Assembly (NCBI RefSeq): GCF_037479095.1
Contig: NZ_JBBGZW010000001.1
Location: 3,968,001-4,032,000 of the forward strand
Reading direction: 5' to 3'
Length of the DNA stretch: 64,000 bases
From: Pantoea nemavictus
Lineage (GTDB): Bacteria > Pseudomonadota > Gammaproteobacteria > Enterobacterales > Enterobacteriaceae
The notes under the pieces were generated by a model, which had not been told where the DNA came from, searched no databases, and saw only the letters and a program-made list of their open reading frames with translations. The translations under genes and the position numbers were made by a program. Position 1 is the stretch's first letter. Each line of letters begins with the position of its first letter. Shown here piece after piece: positions 55,538-64,000 of the stretch.

Positions 55538-56935
55538 ATGGCAGCCAATCGCATTGAAAAAGACTCAATGGGACCGATCGAAGTACCGGCAGATAAGTTG
55601 TGGGGCGCACAAACCCAGCGTTCGCTGGAACATTTCAAAATCTCAACCGAGAAAATGCCGGTGGCATTGGTGCACGCGCTGGCGCTGACCAAGCGCGCCG
55701 CCGCGCAGGTTAACCAGGATCTCGGCTTGTTACCGGCCGATCGTGCTCAGGCGATTCTCAAAGCCGCCGACGAAGTGCTAGCTGATAAGCACAGCGACGA
55801 ATTCCCGCTGGCGATTTGGCAGACCGGCTCCGGCACGCAAACCAACATGAACATGAACGAAGTGCTGGCCAACCGTGCCAGTGAAATTCTCGGCGGCGAG
55901 CGTGGCATGTCGCGTCTGGTGCATCCGAATGATGACGTGAATAAAAGCCAAAGCTCCAATGATGTGTTCCCCACCGCCATGCACGTGGCCGCGGTCATTG
56001 CCGTGCGGGAGCAGCTGATTCCGCAGATTCACGTGTTGAAAAAGACGCTGAGTGAGAAATCCGACGCGTTCAAAGATATCGTCAAGATTGGTCGTACCCA
56101 TCTGCAGGATGCGACACCGTTAACGCTCGGTCAGGAGATCTCCGGCTGGGTGGCGATGCTGGAGCACAATCTTAAGCACATCGAAAACAGCATTCCGCAC
56201 GTGGCGGAATTGGCGCTGGGCGGTACCGCGGTCGGCACCGGCCTGAACACCCATCCGGAGTACGCGGTGCGCGTGGCACAAGCGCTGGCCGATCTGACCA
56301 AACAGCCGTTTGTAACCGCACCAAACAAGTTTGAAGCGCTGGCAACCTGCGATGCACTGGTGCATGCGCACGGCGCGCTGAAAGGCCTGGCGGCCTCGCT
56401 GATGAAAATTGCCAATGACGTGCGCTGGCTGGCCTCTGGTCCACGTTGCGGCATTGGTGAACTGGCGATCCCGGAAAACGAGCCAGGCAGCTCGATCATG
56501 CCCGGCAAAGTGAACCCGACGCAGTGCGAAGCGCTCACCATGCTGTGTTGCCAGGTGATGGGTAACGATGTGGCGGTGAACATTGGCGGTGCGTCCGGCA
56601 ACTTTGAGCTCAACGTGTTCCGTCCGATGGTGATCCACAACTTCCTGCAGTCGGTGCGCCTGCTGGCCGACGGTATGGACAGCTTCAATCACCACTGCGC
56701 GATTGGTATTGAGCCGGTGCGCGAGCGTATCGATCAGTTGCTGAACGAGTCGCTGATGCTGGTTACCGCGCTCAACACCCATATCGGTTACGACAAAGCG
56801 GCGGAAATCGCCAAGAAAGCCCATAAAGAGGGCCTGACGCTGAAAGGCTCGGCGCTGAAATTGGGTTATCTCACTGAAGAGCAGTTCGACGAGTGGGTAC
56901 GTCCGGAGGAGATGGTTGGCAGCATGAAGCAGTAA
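55538..56935 (+). CDS. fumC: Fumarase C (class II)
   Basis: FumC is the iron-free, oxidation-resistant fumarase of the TCA cycle. The 465-residue product (E. coli 467) has [20 protein letters not shown] at the start, the substrate region [11 protein letters not shown] and the superfamily signature [35 protein letters not shown] carries the conserved catalytic His. AAGGAG precedes the ATG. In E. coli fumC responds to SoxRS; I did not find a clear soxbox. A terminator separates it from convergent tus. Confidence 0.97.
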   Translation: MAANRIEKDSMGPIEVPADKLWGAQTQRSLEHFKISTEKMPVALVHALALTKRAAAQVNQDLGLLPADRAQAILKAADEVLADKHSDEFPLAIWQTGSGTQTNMNMNEVLANRASEILGGERGMSRLVHPNDDVNKSQSSNDVFPTAMHVAAVIAVREQLIPQIHVLKKTLSEKSDAFKDIVKIGRTHLQDATPLTLGQEISGWVAMLEHNLKHIENSIPHVAELALGGTAVGTGLNTHPEYAVRVAQALADLTKQPFVTAPNKFEALATCDALVHAHGALKGLAASLMKIANDVRWLASGPRCGIGELAIPENEPGSSIMPGKVNPTQCEALTMLCCQVMGNDVAVNIGGASGNFELNVFRPMVIHNFLQSVRLLADGMDSFNHHCAIGIEPVRERIDQLLNESLMLVTALNTHIGYDKAAEIAKKAHKEGLTLKGSALKLGYLTEEQFDEWVRPEEMVGSMKQ

Positions 56936-56954
56936 TCTGCCGCTAACTGTTATG

Positions 56955-56982
56955 AAGGCCGTTCATCTGAACGGCCTTTTTT
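56955..56982. terminator. Bidirectional terminator between fumC and tus
   Basis: AAGGCCGTTCATCTGAACGG then CCTTTTTT. The stem is GGCCGTTC/GAACGGCC; the right end overlaps the tus stop codon. Confidence 0.88.
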
Positions 56983-57910
56983 ACGCCAGTCGATCGCTCC
57001 ACAAATGCAGGCGTGGAATGATCAAATGCAGCGGTTCGGCCAGCGGTTTATGGCGATACGCGACGTTATCTGCATCATAATTCAGTAACTCGCCCAAAAT
57101 GGGTACCTGCGTCTTATCGCGGCACAGCACCAGCAGCGGAGAAGGGCAGGCAAGCTGTACCTGCTTCTTCTCGCTGGCGCGCCACACGCGGGCAATCGGT
57201 TGTACCTTCACCGGACGTTTGATTTTCAGCTTCGCTCCCGCAGGCAGCGCGAGAATCGCTTCCAGCTCTTGCTGCACTTTTTCCGCCCACTGTTCACGCG
57301 TCCACGGCGCCTGAGCGCGATTGGCTTTCAGACTGCGCTCCAGCTGCTCAACCACCGCATCACGCGTCACGTTTTTGATGATGTTTTTATTTGCCCAGCC
57401 AAAACGCAAACTGTCTGGCGAATTAAGCAGCGTCACGCTGCGGTAGGCGTTTAGGGTGATTAAGCCGCGCAGATGCTGGTGGACAAACTCAAAGCGCGCC
57501 TCGCTTGGCAAGCCCGACTCCACGGTAATGAGCTGTTCCAGCCGCTGCTTCAAGGTGTTGATCTCGGCCACCTGCTGCGTGATTTGCGCATGCATTTCCC
57601 CCTCGGCCTGGATGCAAATCGCGCCCGGCAATCGCACCGCGGCTTTAGTGCTGAGCTTTTCCGATTGATGCTGCATAAATAGGCGGCAGTAGTGCGCCAA
57701 TGCCATTTCGCGCGCGGTTTTACCGAGATGCTGCGTTACGGCGATGCGTTCAATTTCATCGTGCTCACGCCCTTTTTCAATTTCCGGCAGGCTGAAAACC
57801 CGTGCAATCAGCAGCGGTTGCTGTTCAATCTGCTGACGTAAGGCACTCAACGCCGCTTCCAGCGCGTTCACGCATTCATGTAAATCGGCAACTAAATCAT
57901 AGCGGGCCAT
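56981..57910 (-). CDS. tus: Tus, replication terminus-binding protein
   Basis: Tus binds Ter sites and blocks the replication fork from one side. The 309 residues equal the E. coli length. It begins MARYDLV, keeps LLIARVFSLPEIEKG and LITLNAYRSVTLL. The core DNA-binding strands contain LRFGWANKNIIKNVTRD and KLKIKRPVKVQPIARVW, then ELLNYDADNVAYR and LIIPRLHLW. A Ter sequence lies 12 bases before the ATG. Its presence places this window near the chromosome terminus. Confidence 0.96.
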   Translation of the reverse strand: MARYDLVADLHECVNALEAALSALRQQIEQQPLLIARVFSLPEIEKGREHDEIERIAVTQHLGKTAREMALAHYCRLFMQHQSEKLSTKAAVRLPGAICIQAEGEMHAQITQQVAEINTLKQRLEQLITVESGLPSEARFEFVHQHLRGLITLNAYRSVTLLNSPDSLRFGWANKNIIKNVTRDAVVEQLERSLKANRAQAPWTREQWAEKVQQELEAILALPAGAKLKIKRPVKVQPIARVWRASEKKQVQLACPSPLLVLCRDKTQVPILGELLNYDADNVAYRHKPLAEPLHLIIPRLHLWSDRLA

Positions 57911-57922
57911 AAAATGCCTCCA

Positions 57923-57937
57923 TAGTTACAACATACT
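57923..57937 (-). promoter_or_regulatory. Ter site (TerB-like) at the tus start
   Basis: On the minus strand AGTATGTTGTAACTA is identical to the core of E. coli TerB and has the same orientation relative to tus. It ends 12 bases before the ATG, just ahead of the GGAGG ribosome site, so Tus binding should repress its own gene. Confidence 0.88.
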
Positions 57938-58067
57938 TTTTAGTGTACTGGCTCGGGTGCTAATCTGCCAGTGCAGCGCAAGGAATTCGCTAAGCAGGGG
58001 AAGAGGGGATTTTTCCTGCTGGATTAACGTGTTATAACAATGCTTTGCCTGCTAACGGAAAATTGTC

Positions 58068-59267
58068 GTGCAGCCTCTGCCAAAGCCACCTGTTCCCGCC
58101 ATTATTACGCTTGGATTAGTGCAAATCCTTTCATGGGGCGGATCGTTCTATTTAATGGCGGTGATGGCCACTCCGATCGTGGCGGAAACCGGCTGGTCGC
58201 AGCAGTGGGTGTATGGCGCGCTGTCGCTCGGTATGTTGATTTCGGGTTTGCTGGCCCCGCTAAGCGGCCGACTGATTTCCCGCTCTTATGGTCGCGTATT
58301 GCTGGCAGCGAGCGGGGCGGTGATGGCGATCGGTCTGGTGATCATGGGCCTCAGCCATCATCTGCTGCTGTTTCTGTTTGCCTGGCTGATTATCGGCATT
58401 GGCATGGCGATGGGCTTATACGATGCGCTATTCGCCACGCTCGGCACACTGTACGGCGGGCAGGCGCGCGGCGCGATTACCGGCATCACGCTGATCTCCG
58501 GTTTTTGTACCACCCTGGTTTGGCCGGGCACCGCGCTGCTGATCCACTGGCTGGAGTGGCGTGGCGCCTGTTTTGCCATCGCCGGAGTATTGTGTCTTTC
58601 TGTGTTGCCCGCCTACCTTTACGCACTGCCTGCGCCCGCAGCGAAAATCGCTACCAGCAAGCCGACATCAGCCGCGCACGGCGATGCACTTGCCCCGGCG
58701 CTGTTCTGGTTGCTGTGCAGTATTTTCACCCTCGCATCGGTGATCATGACGGCGATTTCGGTGCAACTGATTACCTTGCTGCAAGCCAGCGGGCATACGC
58801 TGGCATCGGCTTTAGCGATCAGCGCCATTCTTGGTCCCTGTCAGGTGGGCTCGCGCATTGTCGACATCGCCTTTAAGCGCGGACATCCCATCTGGACCAC
58901 TTTCTTCTCGGTGGGATTGGTGGCGCTGGGCCTGCTGCTGCTGGCGTGTTATCCGCAGTTTGCCGTGCTGAGCATGGTGCTGTACGGCGCCGGAAATGGG
59001 CTGCGGGCAATAGTGCGGGGAACTTTACCGCTGGTAATGGTCAAACCAGAGGCTTACGCGATTGTGGTTGGGCGCATGGCGCGTCCCGCGTTGATTGGCC
59101 AGGCATTAACGCCGCTGGTTGGCGGCTATGTCTTTGAGCACCTCGGCGCCAATGCCACGCTGTGGCTATTGTGTCTGTTGGCGTTTATCAACGTGCTGCT
59201 GGTGATGGTGTTGAAGCAGAAATTGCCACACGCCAGCCCACAGTCGGAAAGGGGAGCGATAAATTAA
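58068..59267 (+). CDS. MFS transporter, substrate unknown
   Basis: A 399-residue major facilitator protein with twelve predicted membrane helices. The first half includes LGLVQILSWGGSFYLMAVMA and LLAPLSGRLISRSYGRVLLA, the helix 2-3 loop of the family. A short central cytoplasmic loop lies around residue 190, rich in Ala, Ser and Lys. The second half contains GPCQVGSRIVDIAFKRGH and YGAGNGLRAIVRGTLPLVM. The start is GTG 58068 with a weak ribosome site. It lies upstream of the Rrf2 regulator on the same strand, with a 158-base gap. I cannot name the substrate. Confidence 0.82.
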   Translation: MQPLPKPPVPAIITLGLVQILSWGGSFYLMAVMATPIVAETGWSQQWVYGALSLGMLISGLLAPLSGRLISRSYGRVLLAASGAVMAIGLVIMGLSHHLLLFLFAWLIIGIGMAMGLYDALFATLGTLYGGQARGAITGITLISGFCTTLVWPGTALLIHWLEWRGACFAIAGVLCLSVLPAYLYALPAPAAKIATSKPTSAAHGDALAPALFWLLCSIFTLASVIMTAISVQLITLLQASGHTLASALAISAILGPCQVGSRIVDIAFKRGHPIWTTFFSVGLVALGLLLLACYPQFAVLSMVLYGAGNGLRAIVRGTLPLVMVKPEAYAIVVGRMARPALIGQALTPLVGGYVFEHLGANATLWLLCLLAFINVLLVMVLKQKLPHASPQSERGAIN

Positions 59268-59425
59268 GCAGCCTGTGCGCTTCTACCCGCTTAAATGGGG
59301 AATACGTGCCTGGATCACGGGCGCTGGCTTCTAAAAAGCAACAGTGTTTGTTATATTTATTGCTCATTGATTACTCACTGTCGCGGCATAAAAACAACAA
59401 GATAACCGCAACTCAGGATATTGAA

Positions 59426-59911
59426 ATGCTTGATTACCGCTTCCCGACAGCTTTGCAGATGGTTTTGAGCGTAGCGATGGCGGAGCAACTGGGCAAACGC
59501 TCGACCAGTGCCATATTGGCGTATGGTCTTGAAGCGAACCCCAGTTTCATTCGAAAACTCATGGTTCCGCTCACGCGCGACGGCATCATCGTCTCGACGC
59601 TTGGCCGCACCGGCTCAATTCACCTGGGTCGTCCGGCCGCTGAGATAACGCTGCGCGACATCTACACCTCGGTGATTGAAGATAAAAAGCTCTGGGCCTC
59701 GCGTCCCGATGTCGCCCCGCGTTGTCTGGTCAGTGCTAACCTGTGTTGGTACTTTAAATCCATTGCGGAAGAGGCTGAAGAAGCGTCGCTGAAGGTGCTG
59801 GAAACCCGCACCGTGGCAGACGCGCTGGCCGAGCTGAAGCATAACGACACCAGCAACTGCGAAGAGCTGCCCGATGTCGAACTCGCCGATCTGTGTAAGA
59901 AAGGCCGCTAA
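59426..59911 (+). CDS. oqxR: Rrf2-type winged-helix regulator, OqxR-like
   Basis: A 161-residue regulator beginning MLDYRFPTALQMVLSVAMAE. The HTH region is STSAILAYGLEANPSFIRKL followed by LTRDGIIVSTLGRTGSIHLG, as in Rrf2/IscR-type proteins. Cysteines at 100, 107, 145 and 157 could sense redox state or bind a cluster, but they are not in the IscR spacing. It lies just beyond oqxB and converges on it, the position of oqxR, the repressor of oqxAB in Klebsiella. ATG 59426 is chosen; the frame is open far upstream into the MFS gene. The name rests on position and general similarity. Confidence 0.72.
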   Translation: MLDYRFPTALQMVLSVAMAEQLGKRSTSAILAYGLEANPSFIRKLMVPLTRDGIIVSTLGRTGSIHLGRPAAEITLRDIYTSVIEDKKLWASRPDVAPRCLVSANLCWYFKSIAEEAEEASLKVLETRTVADALAELKHNDTSNCEELPDVELADLCKKGR

Positions 59912-59926
59912 AACCGCACCAATCCC

Positions 59927-59958
59927 GTAGGGTCGCCATTCATGGGGACCTTTTTTTA
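59927..59958 (+). repeat. GGTCGCCAT palindrome, copy 3, acting as terminator
   Basis: GTAGGGTCGCCATTCATGGG then GACC and TTTTTTT. One arm base (G for C) disrupts the stem. The T-run suggests it ends oqxR transcription. Related to the copies at 24046 and 37671. Confidence 0.7.
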
Positions 59959-59978
59959 TTGCTCCGAGCGCCACACAT

Positions 59979-60007
59979 AAAAAAATCCGGGCACATCGGC
60001 CCGGATT
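59979..60007 (-). terminator. Intrinsic terminator after oqxB
   Basis: On the minus strand AATCCGGGC-CGATGT-GCCCGGATT followed by TTTTT, 20 bases after the oqxB stop. Confidence 0.88.
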
Positions 60008-60027
60008 GTTCATCACACATTTAACTG

Positions 60028-63000
60028 TTACGCGGTCTGCACTTCCGCTTGCGGCTGCTTGCGTGTCACCAGCTTACGCAGCGTCACATAAAACACTGGC
60101 GTCAGGAACAGCCCAAACAGCGTCACGCCCAGCATCCCAGAGAACACGGTAATCCCGGTCACGCCGCGCACTTCCGCACCTGCACCTTCACCCAGAATCA
60201 GCGGAATAGTACCGGCGATAAAGGCAATCGAGGTCATGACGATGGGACGCAGACGCAGACGACAGGCTTCCAGCGCCGCATCGACAATGCTCTTGCCCTG
60301 CATCTCCAGCTCGCGCGCAAACTCAACGATCAGAATCGCGTTCTTACACGCCAGCCCCATCAACACCACCAATCCAACCTGCACAAACACGTTGTTATCG
60401 CCGCCGGTTAGCCACACGCCAACCAGGGCAGACAGCATGGTCACCGGTACAATCAGGATCACCGCCAGCGGCAGCGTCCAGCTCTCATACAAGGCCGCCA
60501 GCACCAGGAACGCCAGCAGAACGGCTACCGGGAACACAATCAGCGCAGTGTTGCCTTGCGTGGATTGCTGATAGCTCAGATCGGTCCATTCAATGTTCAT
60601 GCCATTCGGCAGCACCTGAGTGGACATCGCTTCCAGCTTTTGCATTGCCTGCGCTGAAGAGAGCACACGCGGATCGGCATCACCAATCAGATCCGCCGCC
60701 GGATAGCCGTTGTAGCGAATCACCGGATCCGGGCCGTACGTGGTGGTGATATTGACCATGCTGCCAATCGGCACCATTTCGCCGCGATCGTTGCGGGTGC
60801 GCAAATTGCCGATATCCTGCACGCTATCGCGGAAATCACCGTCTGCCTGCGCCATCACGCGCCAGGTGCGACCAAACTTATTGAAATCGTTAACGTACGA
60901 CGATCCCAGATAGGTTTGCAGCGTGCTAAACAGCTCGGTCAACGACACGCCTTGCGCTTTGGCCTTGTCGCGGTCGACCTGCACATCCAGCTGTGGCACG
61001 TTGGCCTGGTAGGATGAGATCGGGAACATCATGCCCGGCGTCTGCAGCACTGCACCGGTCAGGGTATTGATGGCGTTCTGCAGCGCACCGTAACCCAAAC
61101 CTGCACGATCCTGCACATACAGCGAATAACCAGAGCCTTGTCCCAGACCCAAAATCGGCGGTGGCATAATCGAGAAGCCAAAGCCTTGCTGGATTTTGGA
61201 TATCTTGGCGTTGATCTCAGCATTAATTTCCGCCGCGCTGCGCGTCCGTTCGCTGAACGGCTTCAGGCCAAAGAACACCGTGCCGGTATTTGGCGTGTTG
61301 GTGAACTGCAACGCATTAAGCCCCGGGAACGCGACCGAATAGGCCACGCCTTCGGTGTTCATCCCGATTTCACTCATCTTGCGAATCACTTCATCGGTGC
61401 GCGCCAGCGATGACCCTTCTGGCATTTTCACGCCGCCGATCAGATACAGCTTATCCTGGGTCGGAATAAAGCCGCCTGGCACGGTATGGAACATAAAGCC
61501 CGCGCCCGCCAGCAGCAGCACATAGACACCGAACACCGCGCCACGTCGACGCAGCGTTTTCCCTACCAGCGATTCGTAGCCATCCGAGCTGCGCTGGAAG
61601 AAGCGGTTGAACGGGCGGAACAGCCAGCCGAGCAGGCGATCGATAATGCGCGTCGGCATATCTTTCGCCGCGTTGTGCGGTTTCAGCAGCAGCGCCGCCA
61701 GCGCCGGAGAGAGCGTCAGCGAGTTGATAGCCGAGATCACCGTGGAGATGGCAATCGTCACGGCAAACTGCTTATAGAACTGTCCGGTCACGCCCGATAG
61801 GAAGGCCATCGGTACGAACACCGCACACAGCACCAGCGCGATAGCGATAATCGGGCCTGATACTTCGCGCATCGCCTGATGCGCCGCCGCGGTGGGTGAC
61901 AAACCCTGTTCGATATTACGCTCAACGTTCTCCACCACCACGATGGCGTCATCCACCACGATACCGATCGCCAATACCAGGCCAAACAAACTCAAGGTAT
62001 TGAGCGAAAAGCCCAGCAGGTAGAGGATGCTGAAGGTACCGACCACCGAAACCGGCACCGCCAGCAGCGGAATGATTGAGGCGCGCCAGGTTTGCAGGAA
62101 CAGAATCACCACCAGCACCACCAGTACAATCGCTTCAAACAGCGTTTGCACCACGGCACGAATCGAATCACGCACAAACACGGTCGGATCGTAAGGCGCG
62201 GCCCACTGCACATCGTCCGGGAAGCGGGTGGCCAGCTCGGCCATTTTATCGCGCACCGCATTGGAGAGATCGATAGCGTTGGCACCTGGCGCCTGGAAGA
62301 TACCGATACCCACCGCATCTTTGTTGTTCAGCTGCGAACGTAACGCATAGCTGCCGGAACCCATCTCGATACGCGCCACGTCACGCAAGCGCACCAGCGT
62401 GCCGTCGTCGGCGGTTTTCAGGATGATATTGCCAAACTGCTCTTCGCTTTCCAGCCGGCCCTGCGTGTTAATCGACAGCAGGAAGTCACTCTGTTTCTTC
62501 AGCGGTTCTGCACCAAGCTGCCCGGCAGAAACCTGCACGTTCTGCTCCTGCATGGCGCTAACCACATCGGAAGCGGTCAAGCCACGCGCCGCCACCTTAT
62601 TGGGGTCGAGCCAGACGCGCATTGCGTACTCACCGGCACCGAAGATCTGAATCTGTCCGACGCCCGGCAGGCGTGCCAGCTCATCTTTCACTTTCAGCGT
62701 GGCGTAGTTACGCAAATAGAGTGAATCGTACTTGCCGTGCGGCGAGAACATATGCACTACCAGCGTCAGCGTCGGCGACATCTTCTGCGTGGTGAGGCCC
62801 AGTTGTCGCACCTCTTCCGGCAGACGCGCTTCGGCCTGCGCCACGCGGTTCTGCACCTGCACCTGCGCCTGATCCGGATCGGTGCCTGGACGGAAGGTCA
62901 CGGTTGTCACCAGGACGCCATCGGAACCGGCCACCGACTTCATGTACATCATGTTTTCCACCCCGTTGATGGCTTCTTCCAGCGGCGTCGCCACGGAATC

Positions 63001-63180
63001 AGCAATCACTTTGGGGTTAGCGCCTGGGTACTCGGCGCGCACCTGCACGCTGGGTGGCACCACGTTGGGATATTCACTGATCGGCAGCAGCGGAATGGCG
63101 ATCAGTCCGGTGGTAAAGATCAAAATCGACAGCACCGCGGCGAATATCGGTCGGTCGATAAAAAAGCGGGAGAAATCCAT
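60028..63180 (-). CDS. oqxB: OqxB, RND-family multidrug efflux pump
   Basis: A proton-driven tripartite efflux pump of 1050 residues, the length of Klebsiella OqxB, expelling quinolones, quinoxalines and other drugs in that species. It begins MDFSRFFIDRPIFAAVLSIL. The proton-relay Asp pair lies in GIVVDDAIVVVENVERNIEQ and the relay Lys in MGLACKNAILIVEFARELEM. RND motifs GVENMMYMKSVAGSDG, DPNKVAARGLTASDVV and PILGLGQGSGYSLYVQDRAG match OqxB closely. It should work with OqxA and an outer-membrane TolC. It begins 18 bases after oqxA ends. Confidence 0.92.
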   Translation of the reverse strand: MDFSRFFIDRPIFAAVLSILIFTTGLIAIPLLPISEYPNVVPPSVQVRAEYPGANPKVIADSVATPLEEAINGVENMMYMKSVAGSDGVLVTTVTFRPGTDPDQAQVQVQNRVAQAEARLPEEVRQLGLTTQKMSPTLTLVVHMFSPHGKYDSLYLRNYATLKVKDELARLPGVGQIQIFGAGEYAMRVWLDPNKVAARGLTASDVVSAMQEQNVQVSAGQLGAEPLKKQSDFLLSINTQGRLESEEQFGNIILKTADDGTLVRLRDVARIEMGSGSYALRSQLNNKDAVGIGIFQAPGANAIDLSNAVRDKMAELATRFPDDVQWAAPYDPTVFVRDSIRAVVQTLFEAIVLVVLVVILFLQTWRASIIPLLAVPVSVVGTFSILYLLGFSLNTLSLFGLVLAIGIVVDDAIVVVENVERNIEQGLSPTAAAHQAMREVSGPIIAIALVLCAVFVPMAFLSGVTGQFYKQFAVTIAISTVISAINSLTLSPALAALLLKPHNAAKDMPTRIIDRLLGWLFRPFNRFFQRSSDGYESLVGKTLRRRGAVFGVYVLLLAGAGFMFHTVPGGFIPTQDKLYLIGGVKMPEGSSLARTDEVIRKMSEIGMNTEGVAYSVAFPGLNALQFTNTPNTGTVFFGLKPFSERTRSAAEINAEINAKISKIQQGFGFSIMPPPILGLGQGSGYSLYVQDRAGLGYGALQNAINTLTGAVLQTPGMMFPISSYQANVPQLDVQVDRDKAKAQGVSLTELFSTLQTYLGSSYVNDFNKFGRTWRVMAQADGDFRDSVQDIGNLRTRNDRGEMVPIGSMVNITTTYGPDPVIRYNGYPAADLIGDADPRVLSSAQAMQKLEAMSTQVLPNGMNIEWTDLSYQQSTQGNTALIVFPVAVLLAFLVLAALYESWTLPLAVILIVPVTMLSALVGVWLTGGDNNVFVQVGLVVLMGLACKNAILIVEFARELEMQGKSIVDAALEACRLRLRPIVMTSIAFIAGTIPLILGEGAGAEVRGVTGITVFSGMLGVTLFGLFLTPVFYVTLRKLVTRKQPQAEVQTA

Positions 63181-63198
63181 AAAAGGCAGTCTCGAAGG

Positions 63199-64000
63199 TT
63201 ATTGAGCGGAGCGCATCGCCACCGGTTGGGCGGTCACCGGCATGCCAGGCATAAAGACTTTCTGTAAGCCATTGACGATCACTTTGTCGCCGGGCTTCAG
63301 ACCCTGCTGCACAATGCGCAGGCCATCGGCTAACTCACCGGCCTGAATATCGCGGCGTTGGGCTTTGCCCTGGGCATCGACCACGTAAACGTACTTGCGA
63401 TCCTGATCGGTCAGCACCGCTTTATCGTCAATTAACAGCGCGGTGAAATCGGCGCTGCCCGGCAGGCGCACGCGCGCAAACAAGCCCGGCGTGAACTGGC
63501 GCTGCTGGTTATCCAGTGAGGCGCGCATGCGGATGGTACCGGTGCTGGCGGTCAGCTGGTTATCGAGAAAATCGACGGTGCCGCGATGCGGGAAACCCTC
63601 TTCGCCGGTCAGCGCCACTTCCACCGGCAGCGATCCGCGATTTTCGCCTTTACGCGCCATTGCCTGATAGTGCAGATAGGTGGCTTCATCCACGTCGAAG
63701 TAGACGTACATGCGATCCTGCGACACTAAGGTGGTCAGCACGCTGGCGCTGTCGCCGGCGGTCACCAGGTTGCCGGTGGTGATCATCGCGCGGCTGGCGC
63801 GACCTTCAATCGGCGCGGTCACGCGGGTGAAATCAAGGTTCAACTGCGCCATATCCACCGCCGCCTGCGCTGACAGCACGCTGGCCTGCGCCTGATTGGC
63901 CGCCGAGCGACGCTGTTCCCACTCTTCACGTGACACGACATTGGTGCCGATCAGCTTATCGGTACGCGCCGATTCACTGCGCGCTAGCGTGGCCTGGCTA
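63199..64000 (-). CDS. oqxA: OqxA, membrane fusion protein of the OqxAB pump (partial)
   Basis: This is the C-terminal part of the periplasmic adaptor; the gene continues beyond base 64000, so the signal peptide and start are not visible. The visible frame includes RTDKLIGTNVVSREEWEQRR and the second lipoyl half AQLNLDFTRVTAPIEGRASR. The beta-barrel region is VYFDVDEATYLHYQAMARKG, and DFLDNQLTASTGTIRMRASL, LIDDKAVLTDQDRKYVYVVD and GLQKVFMPGMPV follow. It matches OqxA of Klebsiella in all these blocks. It is co-transcribed with oqxB. Confidence 0.9.
   Translation of the reverse strand, partial: SQATLARSESARTDKLIGTNVVSREEWEQRRSAANQAQASVLSAQAAVDMAQLNLDFTRVTAPIEGRASRAMITTGNLVTAGDSASVLTTLVSQDRMYVYFDVDEATYLHYQAMARKGENRGSLPVEVALTGEEGFPHRGTVDFLDNQLTASTGTIRMRASLDNQQRQFTPGLFARVRLPGSADFTALLIDDKAVLTDQDRKYVYVVDAQGKAQRRDIQAGELADGLRIVQQGLKPGDKVIVNGLQKVFMPGMPVTAQPVAMRSAQ

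Overview
The window is chromosomal DNA of a gammaproteobacterium of the order Enterobacterales. It most resembles Erwiniaceae and probably Pantoea: the backbone follows the Escherichia coli purR-to-tus order in almost every gene, protein lengths match E. coli to within a few residues, and the lineage-specific insertions and dispersed palindromes are not those of E. coli. The genus is inference. No phage, insertion sequence, CRISPR array, rRNA or tRNA was seen, and no gene looks frameshifted. Comparisons with E. coli here come from memory, not from an alignment.

Layout. (1) 1-9.9 kb: the end of a LysR gene, purR, the 29-residue cytochrome bd subunit gene cydH, mepH, grxD, rnt, gloA, nemA-nemR, an inserted lipid A phosphoethanolamine transferase (eptA) behind a PhoP-type box, ydhL, ydhF and sodC. 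(2) 9.9-19.4 kb: an unknown lipoprotein, the ydhIJK efflux operon divergent from slyA, slyB, then anmK-mliC-pdxH-tyrS-pdxY. (3) 19.4-25.1 kb: gstA, a LysR regulator, the peptide permease dtpA, a stand-alone CTP-synthase-type amidotransferase domain with a degenerate active site, and an MDR oxidoreductase. (4) 25.0-32.4 kb: the rsxABCDGE-nth operon, ydgK and cnu.

(5) 32.4-46.2 kb: a 13-kb sugar island sits between cnu and ydgJ, which are near neighbours in E. coli. It holds a galactofuranose-type ABC transporter (ytfQRT-yjfF), araBA without araD, the arabinose ABC transporter araFGH, and araC. AraC-type half-sites lie before araB, before araF and before ytfQ. All this suggests one L-arabinose regulon with two ABC importers, one possibly taking the furanose form. 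(6) 46.2-57.9 kb: ydgJ, add, malXY with divergent malI and two MalI operators, ydgA, manA, fumC and tus with a Ter site at its start. (7) 58-64 kb: an MFS transporter, an Rrf2-type regulator in the oqxR position, and the RND efflux genes oqxB and oqxA (oqxA runs off the window).

Non-coding structure is rich. There are three copies of a GGTCGCCAT palindrome, three copies of a CTCTCCCGC palindrome, a roughly 105-base long inverted repeat after yjfF, a roughly 100-base dispersed-type repeat between araF and araG, and a 126-bp tandem repeat inside rsxC. The most interesting signals are the arabinose/furanose island with its shared AraC-like sites, the amidotransferase domain whose FHPE motif reads FQSE behind a PUR box, the PhoP-box eptA insertion, and the NemR operator that overlaps the eptA stop codon.
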